Shown here: positions 25,575 through 31,687 of the stretch, one piece after another
How positions within the stretch are numbered: position 1 is the first letter of the stretch
How the letters are laid out: every line of letters starts with the position of its first letter
From: a virus
Virus record (IMG/VR): IMGVR_UViG_3300042376_001976
Coordinates: 1 to 31,687 of that record
Direction: 5' to 3' (one strand)
Length of the DNA stretch: 31,687 nucleotides
The notes under the pieces: model-generated
Databases searched by the model: none
The model's input: the letters and a program-made list of their open reading frames with translations, nothing else
Told to the model about the DNA's origin: nothing
Position numbers and translations under genes: made by a program

Positions 25575-27893
25575 TTAATAACTCCCGTCGTCCAAATCGC
25601 TAGTCATGGCCAGAGTGCCGGTCTTATCTGGCACCGTGACTACTCGATCTGCTGTTGGGTCGGCGACCGTTAGTGTTGTCTCGTAGTCATCGGCGGTCGA
25701 GCCCTCGAAGACGATTGCGGCGCTGGAGCCGATCTCCAAGATGCCGGTCATCGTGCCGCCGCCGGTCACGAGAGCGTCGTAGGCGGCCCACTCGAGGCCC
25801 GTGGCTGTTGAGCTGTTGGCCTTCAATACATAGCCAGTTGTGCCGGCTGACAGCTTGGCCAGTGTGTTGGTGCCGGAGCCGGCAATTAGGTCGCCTTTGG
25901 CGTAGGTGGTGATACCTGTGCCACCGACGGTCGGTGCGAGCGTGCCGCTGGTGATGTTGGTGGCGTTTCGGCACTCACCGCTTACTTCCTCGATAGCGGC
26001 CTGGACGTTGCTACTGGCGATCTGCCCAGAAGGAACGAATGCAACCTGCGACGCGAGCTGTGCGATGTAGGCGTCGCTGGACTCGATGCGGACCCACGCG
26101 GTGCCGGTCGAAACCAACATGTCCGGCGGGAGTAGAGCAACTGTTGGTGCAGGTGCCGTGCCCGTTCCCGAGTTGGCAACAATGACAAAGTAGTTCTGGT
26201 TTGTGGTGCTGGCGGCGGGCAGCGCATTGCCGGCGCTTAAGCCGAGGGCGGAGCCTTCTGCCGTTACGGACGCAATCTGGTTGGTGTTTGCGTCGTAGGT
26301 TCCGGCAAAGATGACTGTGCCCGCTGTGATGCCAACGCCCTGCCAGACGTTGCCGTCCCACATGTAAACGCTTCGCTCAAGCGGGTTGAGGAAGAATTGA
26401 CCGATGAAATCGGCTGCGGGAAGAGCTGACCCTATTTGAGCTGTTGCGTAGTCGGCGAGCTTGGCGGCAGTTACTGCTTCATCCGCCAATATCGAGGTCG
26501 AGAACGTGCCCGAGGTGATCTTGCTCGTGTCGAGGGACGGAATGTCCGAAGCGGAGAGCGTTGTGCCGGCAGTGACGTGACCCTGGGCGTCGACGGTCAG
26601 CTTCGTGTAGGTGCCGGCAGTCGTGCTGTTGCTGTGGTTGAGTGTGCCGCTGGTAATAGACAGGCCAGTGCCCGGCTGGATGATGCCTTTGGAGCTTCCA
26701 GTGGCGTCAGGTAGGTCTGAGGGGACGAGGGCACGGAAGGTCGGCGATGCGTCTGAACCGGTAGTTGGGCCGGCGAAGATGCGGTTGGCTGACTGCGTGT
26801 CCAGCGAGGTGGTGATGGTTGCGCTGTACGCGTCTGGGTAAGTGACCTCAAACGCCAGTGGGCTGGCGTCAGAGATGGTGATGGTGCTAAGCGAGGCTTG
26901 GCGGACCCACGAGCTGCCGTCCCAGGTGTATTCGATCGCGGTGGCCGTGTTGAGCCACTGCTGCCCGATGAACGCGCCAACGCCTGATGGTGTAGCCGCA
27001 GCGACGATTGCCGCCGATTGGTCAGCCAGCTTGGCGGCGGTGATGGCGTCGTCTTGCACCTTTGCGGTGCTGACTGAGGCGTTACCGAGCTTTGCCTCAA
27101 CTACGGCACCGCTCGCGATTGTGGCGGCAAAGGTGTCCGTACCTGACCCCGTTACGTCACCGGTCAGCGTGATCGTCTGATCGCCGGTGTTTGTGCCGGA
27201 GCTGGTGCCGCTGTGGGTGCCGGAGAAAGTGCCGGATTGGGTCGCGAGGGAGCCGAGGCCGAGGGTGGCGCGCTGGGCGGTGGCGTCGGCGTCATCGAGT
27301 AGGGCGCGACCCGCGGCGGTGCAGGGGATTTCCTCGACATCTCCCGCGCCTGCGGTGCTCCGGCCAAGCAACACGTTGCTGGCGCTGGTGTCTTGCAGCT
27401 TGGCGTAGGTAACAGCGCCGTCGGCCAGGGCGGCGGTGCCGAGGTTGCTGGCTTTGGCGGTTGTTACCGCTCCGTTTGCCAGCTTGGCTGTAGTCACCGA
27501 GCCGTCGACCAGCTCAGGCACAACGTCGGTAAAGGCACCGGCTTTGTAGACCTGAAGTTTGTTGGTCGTGCTGTTCAGGTAGCCGCGACCGTCAAAGTTG
27601 TCGGTGGTAGGCGCGGAGCTGTCGACGTAGATGCTGCTGTCGTCGGCAAGCTTCGCTGCTGTGACCGCGTCGTCCGCCAGTGCGGCTGGTCCGAGCTTTG
27701 TGACGCTGGCTTGATCGAGCTTGGCGATGTCGATCGAGGAGGAGTCGACGAGGTCAAGTCCGGCGTCGACGAGGTCCTTAGCGGTTACTTTTTTGGTCTG
27801 GGAAGCAGAGATATCGGCGATCGGCAGGACGTCGGTAGCGGCCACCGATGCCTTAGGAAGCGCTGTTAGCTGCGTAATCCGCTGGTCAGCCAA
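25575..27893 (-). CDS. Large repetitive tail fibre or fibre-connector protein
   Basis: The 772-residue protein starts MADQRITQLTALPKASVAAT with a short anchoring domain (DVLPIADISASQTKKVTAKDL). It then has many imperfect repeats of the type DDAVTAAKLADxS / GAVTTAKL, together with IGQQWLN-YTWDGSSW modules, and ends in a Gly/Thr-rich part (TVADPTADRVVTVPDKTGTLAM). Such repeats form trimeric fibre shafts in cyanophages. It precedes the S74 fibre in transcription order (51-base gap), so it may be the proximal part of the same fibre. There is no S74 domain here. Confidence 0.82.
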   Translation of the reverse strand: MADQRITQLTALPKASVAATDVLPIADISASQTKKVTAKDLVDAGLDLVDSSSIDIAKLDQASVTKLGPAALADDAVTAAKLADDSSIYVDSSAPTTDNFDGRGYLNSTTNKLQVYKAGAFTDVVPELVDGSVTTAKLANGAVTTAKASNLGTAALADGAVTYAKLQDTSASNVLLGRSTAGAGDVEEIPCTAAGRALLDDADATAQRATLGLGSLATQSGTFSGTHSGTSSGTNTGDQTITLTGDVTGSGTDTFAATIASGAVVEAKLGNASVSTAKVQDDAITAAKLADQSAAIVAAATPSGVGAFIGQQWLNTATAIEYTWDGSSWVRQASLSTITISDASPLAFEVTYPDAYSATITTSLDTQSANRIFAGPTTGSDASPTFRALVPSDLPDATGSSKGIIQPGTGLSITSGTLNHSNSTTAGTYTKLTVDAQGHVTAGTTLSASDIPSLDTSKITSGTFSTSILADEAVTAAKLADYATAQIGSALPAADFIGQFFLNPLERSVYMWDGNVWQGVGITAGTVIFAGTYDANTNQIASVTAEGSALGLSAGNALPAASTTNQNYFVIVANSGTGTAPAPTVALLPPDMLVSTGTAWVRIESSDAYIAQLASQVAFVPSGQIASSNVQAAIEEVSGECRNATNITSGTLAPTVGGTGITTYAKGDLIAGSGTNTLAKLSAGTTGYVLKANSSTATGLEWAAYDALVTGGGTMTGILEIGSSAAIVFEGSTADDYETTLTVADPTADRVVTVPDKTGTLAMTSDLDDGSY

Positions 27894-27930
27894 GGCTCAG
27901 CCTCCGAGGACACCCCTATTGATACCCATG

Positions 27931-28806
27931 TTAGTCCTCTGCTTCTTGGAGCAGATATTCGAGTGATTGCTCCAACTCGATACGATCGTCGTCCTCTTTC
28001 AAGACGTAGCCAACCGGTTCGCCGATAAGGAGGCGTATCTCACCTGTGGTCACAAAGTCGATGCGACAGGTGATGACCTCTGTACTGCTGACTGATACGC
28101 CGGCGCGCGTGACGCTTGCGGCCATCTCGTAGAAGACGTTCTTGACTCCAGAGTCGTTGTCCTTGTCTGTTAAGTACAGGGCTAGGTCAAATTCACTGCC
28201 GATGTCGAGGCGCTGTACTAGCTGGAGCATCAAAAGCGGTGTTTCCCTGACGCCGGTACTCTCGTAGTCGAAAAAGCACTCGATCGTCCCGCTTCCGCTG
28301 ATGAGTCCTGCGGCGTAGTTTCGCCGAAACTTGTCGCTCAGCGTCGTTGTGTCGATTGCCTCTCGGTCCGTGTTCAGCGTGTAGTCGGTGACACCGCCGA
28401 GGATGTTGGAGCGGACGTCACGCACACCAAGGTTGATAGCCAGATCCGCACCCACGAAGGTGGTCAGGACAAACTCGAAGGCCCGAACATTGTTGACGGC
28501 GTTCTCGAAGCTTGAGAAGAAGCGAAGGCCGCCAACGGCGTTGACATTGACGTAGGCGGAGATCGTGTTCTCGACGACGCCGGAGGTCCAGCAGGCCGGG
28601 GTGAAGCAGACCAAGCCGCGCGGGTCAGCTGTCGTGATGTCTACGCGATCCCCGGTGAGGAGGTTGTCGAGGGCGGCGTCAAAGCTGAGTCGGTTGAGGA
28701 CCGTGTTGACGTCTGCCGAGCTGATGTTGTCAGCAAGCGTTCCGAAACCAGCGCGGCTTCCGCGGCGGATGCGGATGTTGCCGGTCGAGCCGAGGAAGAA
28801 TGTCAT
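27931..28806 (-). CDS. Virion structural (tail) protein
   Basis: The 291-residue protein starts MTFFLGSTGNIRIRRGSRAG and is beta-rich, with TDYTLNTDREAIDTTTLSDKFRRN near residues 140-163, a pattern typical of tail tube-type domains. The C-terminus ends in an acidic helix (EDDDRIELEQSLEYLLQEAED). Its ATG overlaps the stop of the 143-residue gene (TAATG), so the two are coupled and probably partners. The tail role is inferred from pattern and context. Confidence 0.7.
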   Translation of the reverse strand: MTFFLGSTGNIRIRRGSRAGFGTLADNISSADVNTVLNRLSFDAALDNLLTGDRVDITTADPRGLVCFTPACWTSGVVENTISAYVNVNAVGGLRFFSSFENAVNNVRAFEFVLTTFVGADLAINLGVRDVRSNILGGVTDYTLNTDREAIDTTTLSDKFRRNYAAGLISGSGTIECFFDYESTGVRETPLLMLQLVQRLDIGSEFDLALYLTDKDNDSGVKNVFYEMAASVTRAGVSVSSTEVITCRIDFVTTGEIRLLIGEPVGYVLKEDDDRIELEQSLEYLLQEAED

Positions 28807-29237
28807 TACGCGATCACTTCGACGAAGTCGCCGTCGACGGTGAACTGGATCGGCACTGAGCTGAGTTCTCCTGTGCTCACCGTCACCTGGGCACTGGTTA
28901 TGTAGGCGTAGAACTTAATGTCATCCGATGCGTCGCCACCCACGTTCAGTTCCATGTAGACGCGGTCGGAATCCGTGATAGCTCCGGTCTTCATGATCTT
29001 GCCCAGCAACGAGGTGAACTCGGTGTAGGCGATGCTTTCGCTTGAGTCGAGGCGGTAGTAAAGCAGGGTCGCGCTGCCGCTGGCTCCTTTAACGCCGGGG
29101 GTGTAGGTATTGACGGCGCTGTCGACGGTGTTGGTACTCAGCAGCTCGACGGTTGTTTCGAGGGACCAGTCACGGATCTTGGCGACAGGCTTCCCTCCAA
29201 AAACCAAGGAACCTGTACGTCCTGTGTAGAAGCCCAT
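28806..29237 (-). CDS. Probable tail tube protein
   Basis: The 143-residue protein starts MGFYTGRTGSLVFGGKPVAK, then IRDWSLETTVELLSTNTVDSAVNTYTPGVKGASGSATLLYY. The sequence 'W-(S/T)-L-x3-V-x-L-L-STN-x-VD-x2' followed by a G-x-SGSAT strand is the pattern of phage major tail proteins, and the DUF and neighbour protein share the DT/TNT-like strand. It is short and compact, as expected of a siphovirus tube subunit. Gene order hub-tube-fibre on the same strand supports this. Confidence 0.7.
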   Translation of the reverse strand: MGFYTGRTGSLVFGGKPVAKIRDWSLETTVELLSTNTVDSAVNTYTPGVKGASGSATLLYYRLDSSESIAYTEFTSLLGKIMKTGAITDSDRVYMELNVGGDASDDIKFYAYITSAQVTVSTGELSSVPIQFTVDGDFVEVIA

Positions 29238-29263
29238 GACGGTATGGCTTGGCCTTTTTCAGA

Positions 29264-31687
29264 TTAGCGAATTGTGAAAAGTCCATCGCTAAAGTCAGCG
29301 ATTAGGCTTTGGCCGCTGGTGTCGCAGGGGTGCTCAGTTGCGCGCACGGTGATTTCACCCTCTTCGTCCATTTGAACTTCGACGACGCGGAAGACACGCT
29401 TGGAGCGTGCTGCAGTACCGAGTACAAATAACCAGCCTGCGTAACTAGCTAGCCCAGAGGCTGTGTTGTTAGAGATTGAGGCGGTTGTGGTGACGACGGC
29501 TGAGCCGCTGCGGTACAGCAGGACGTTGTAGGTGCCGTTGGGAATGCCGTCGACGAGGGGGACGTTGAGCGCGCCGCCACCTTCGACCTGTCCGCTGTAG
29601 ATGCCCTGCCACTCCTGGAGGCCGAGGTCGACGTAGATGTAGGCGCCGGGGGAGAGGGGGGTGTCGGTTGGGAAGGTGCTGAACTCGATGGTGCGGCGGA
29701 TGTGGCGGCGCTGCTGGCAGAGCAGCTTTCCGTAAAGGATCGCTTGGCTGCGGTTGGTGACGTACTGCGAGATGTCGAAGGTCTGGCGAATGGCGGTGGC
29801 GTCGGCTACCCCGGCGAGGCGGACGTCGACGCTGGCGTTGCGGGGGAATACGCCGTCGACCTCGGTGTCGCGGTAGATCACGGTGGCGATCAGATCCTGG
29901 ACGCCGCTGCCGTAGTCAATGAACTCCTCTTTGTAGGTGCCGTCCAGGATGTTGCCGGCGTTGAAGAGGGCGCTGATGGGGACCGAGCGGCTGATGTTGC
30001 CCGCGTTGTCACAGGGCACGGCGGGTACGAGGGTTTCCTTGCCGCCGATGCGGCCGAGCTCGAGGAGGCTGTAAGGGGCAACCTCGGCCCAAAATTGACG
30101 CCAGGAGGAAGGGTCTGCAATAACGCCGTCAAAGAACAGGCGGTTGGCCTGACAGAAGCGCTTGGCTTTGGCGAGCGCGACGAGGTCGATGCCGCCGACC
30201 TTGGCGTACTGGCCGATGCCGTCGATGGTGTCGAGAATGGTGTCGAGGAAGACTTCGGGGGCGTAGCTGGTTGGGGTGTCGGGGGTTGAGCTGTAGCTAC
30301 CGTCGTCGTTGAGGCGGCGGACGAGGCGGCCCTTGTTGACGAAGACGGACATCGAGCGGAGGTCCTGGACGCCTTGGCCGCTGTAGATGTTGAACCCGAG
30401 CATGGTCAGGTTCTGGTAGAGCTGCGGGTAGTTGGTGAAAGGTTCGGTGCTCTGCTCGGTGACAGCTTTGATGTCGAGCTCGGGGCCGTTGTCAAAGCTG
30501 AAGTTGAGCTGAGTGTCGGAACGCATTGAGAACAGACCCCACTCGTCAAGTTCGGCGGGGTTGCGGTTGAGCGGGGCGACGTAGTAGTCGCGAGCCCGCA
30601 GCTTGCCCTTGAAGGTGAAAACACCGCCGGCGGGGCTTGCTACCTGCTGGTCCGGGCCTGCGTTTTCGATGTACGCGAAGTCGGCGACGCCGTGGTACCG
30701 CATCTCGGCGGCCGTATCGGCGATGGGCTCAAAGCGGAATTGCCACTTGCCTAGGTTGTCGTTGGCGATGAACTTCAGTGAGATGAAGTTGTCGATGTCG
30801 GCGCCACGCCGGATAACGAAGATGCGAGGTACGCGCTGCCATTCGGTACCTGTACGGCGGTGCCAGACCCAAAAGAACATCGAGCGCAGCTTTATGCCGT
30901 TGTCGCTGTCCTTGTATTGCTCCATGGATACTTCGCCGTAGGTTTTGGCACGGCCTTGCACCCGCTTGAAGACGCGGGCTTTCATGGCAAAGTCGACGAT
31001 GCGGCAGGGTGTGATGGTCTCGTAAGAAGCCTCCTCGATCTTTACGAGGCACTTTGTGTTGAAGTAGTCGTTGAGGAGTTCGGGATTGTCGAGGACTCTT
31101 TGGTAGTAGGAGCGCTCTGTAATCTTGGCGTTGATCTGGGACTGCCAGCTCTGGTTGCGGGCGTTGGTTGCGTCTTGATCGATGTTGCCAGCGTTGCCGT
31201 AAATCTCGTTTAGCTCTTGGTTGAGGCGACGCTGCTGTTTCAGCATTCGCTTGCGATCCTCACGCAGCGTGCCGCCGCGAGGTGTGTTGTACCCGTACTC
31301 ACGAATTGCCCAGTCCAGCTTGGCCTGCTGGTTCTTTAGTCGACGGCTGAGCGAGTCGATACGGACGCGTGCGTCGCGGATCCACTGACGACGGCGGTCG
31401 ATAAAAGATTGGTTTGTATTGTTCTTCTTGCGCTCGACACTGATTTCCTCCTGCCACTCTTCGATGTTGTTTCGTTCGGCGTCTCGTGTGCTCCGAGTGT
31501 TCAACACACGCTGGGCAAACGGGTTTATGCGATCGTCGTAAATGTCGCCGTCGTCGTTAATAATCGCTTCCAGCTCACCGTATGTCCAGCGGTAATCTCG
31601 TAGATCCTCGATCTGGTCGATCAGCGTGTCGATCTGAGCTAGGCGGCTGTTGATCTCGCCGATGCGTGCTTGGACGGAGGCGTTTAC
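29264..31687 (-). CDS. Probable tail hub/tip protein, 5' end beyond window
   Basis: The frame is open to the right edge (about 808 codons visible; the start lies beyond). The visible N-terminal part is a long coiled coil (31687 to about 31060, VQARIGEINSRLAQIDTLID and on). The C-terminal half has GVQDLIATVIYRD, ILYGKLLCQQRRHIRRTIEF and LSPGAYIYVDLGLQEW, a pattern like the C-terminal domain of tail tip/J-type hub proteins, where DNA and receptor signals meet. There is no enzymatic motif. It is the first gene of the visible late unit, followed by the tube. Identity is inferred and could be a baseplate or other virion protein. Confidence 0.65.
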   Translation of the reverse strand, partial: VNASVQARIGEINSRLAQIDTLIDQIEDLRDYRWTYGELEAIINDDGDIYDDRINPFAQRVLNTRSTRDAERNNIEEWQEEISVERKKNNTNQSFIDRRRQWIRDARVRIDSLSRRLKNQQAKLDWAIREYGYNTPRGGTLREDRKRMLKQQRRLNQELNEIYGNAGNIDQDATNARNQSWQSQINAKITERSYYQRVLDNPELLNDYFNTKCLVKIEEASYETITPCRIVDFAMKARVFKRVQGRAKTYGEVSMEQYKDSDNGIKLRSMFFWVWHRRTGTEWQRVPRIFVIRRGADIDNFISLKFIANDNLGKWQFRFEPIADTAAEMRYHGVADFAYIENAGPDQQVASPAGGVFTFKGKLRARDYYVAPLNRNPAELDEWGLFSMRSDTQLNFSFDNGPELDIKAVTEQSTEPFTNYPQLYQNLTMLGFNIYSGQGVQDLRSMSVFVNKGRLVRRLNDDGSYSSTPDTPTSYAPEVFLDTILDTIDGIGQYAKVGGIDLVALAKAKRFCQANRLFFDGVIADPSSWRQFWAEVAPYSLLELGRIGGKETLVPAVPCDNAGNISRSVPISALFNAGNILDGTYKEEFIDYGSGVQDLIATVIYRDTEVDGVFPRNASVDVRLAGVADATAIRQTFDISQYVTNRSQAILYGKLLCQQRRHIRRTIEFSTFPTDTPLSPGAYIYVDLGLQEWQGIYSGQVEGGGALNVPLVDGIPNGTYNVLLYRSGSAVVTTTASISNNTASGLASYAGWLFVLGTAARSKRVFRVVEVQMDEEGEITVRATEHPCDTSGQSLIADFSDGLFTIR

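Noticed and set aside
25687-27367. Open frames within the fibre gene on both strands
   Set aside because: Low-complexity Arg/Ser-rich frames produced by the repetitive fibre sequence; no start signals.
22568-27893. Diversity-generating retroelement acting on the tail fibres
   Set aside because: No reverse transcriptase, template repeat or variable-repeat pair was seen in the window.

Overview
The window looks like the early/lysis/integration arc of a tailed phage or prophage of a high-GC cyanobacterium of the Synechococcus/Cyanobium type. The evidence is a large terminase, a family A DNA polymerase, a primase-helicase, ThyX, a dCTP deaminase, a lysin, tail proteins and fibres with a C-terminal S74 chaperone domain, and several small proteins of the kind repeatedly seen in cyanophages (for example the 49-residue basic protein at 21176-21325). 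No rRNA, tRNA, CRISPR array, insertion sequence or photosynthesis gene was found. The host assignment is inference from protein resemblance, not from a database search.

Layout. 1-998: 5' part of terL, leftward, running off the left edge. 999-1557: non-coding, with dyads. 1558-4236: a rightward cassette of seven small genes of mostly unknown function, including a ribbon-helix-helix regulator and a TerS-like protein, closed by a strong terminator. 4264-4742: repeat-rich non-coding DNA. 4743-5117: a second TerS-like gene, leftward. 5183-8886: leftward operon (RHH regulator, probable ssDNA-binding protein, Cas4/RecB-like nuclease, ThyX, small proteins). 8922-9602: a leftward possible DNA-binding protein, divergent from the rightward replication block 9706-17189 (primase-helicase, iteron-like cluster, small proteins, PolA, Dcd). 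A leftward HNH gene sits inside that block. 17252-18644: a small gene convergent with a serine recombinase. 18730-20073: small gene and two-domain lysin, rightward. 20070-21325: small leftward genes including holin/spanin candidates. 21503-22405: tyrosine integrase. 22568-31687: leftward tail genes, running off the right edge.

Both edges carry leftward late genes. On a circular or circularly permuted genome this would be one late unit: terL leftward through head genes, round to the tail hub at the right edge, then tail tube, fibres and integrase. The window would then hold the opposite arc.

Most notable signals. (1) The 1558-4236 cassette lies between a TerS-like gene and terL, runs opposite to them, has inverted GC skew and carries its own TerS-like paralogue, which recalls phage-satellite packaging interference. 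(2) An asymmetric motif of about 18 bp (core GTAGTTACGCAGCTAGGT) recurs in intergenic regions, nearly always pointing the same way as the next gene, like a stoperator or promoter set. (3) There are seven exact CTCGTAC/GTACGAG sites in about 105 bp after the primase-helicase gene. (4) There are four ATGAATGGC repeats and several hairpins next to the TerS-like gene. (5) GC-rich tetraloop hairpins recur, two of them holding a stop codon in the loop.
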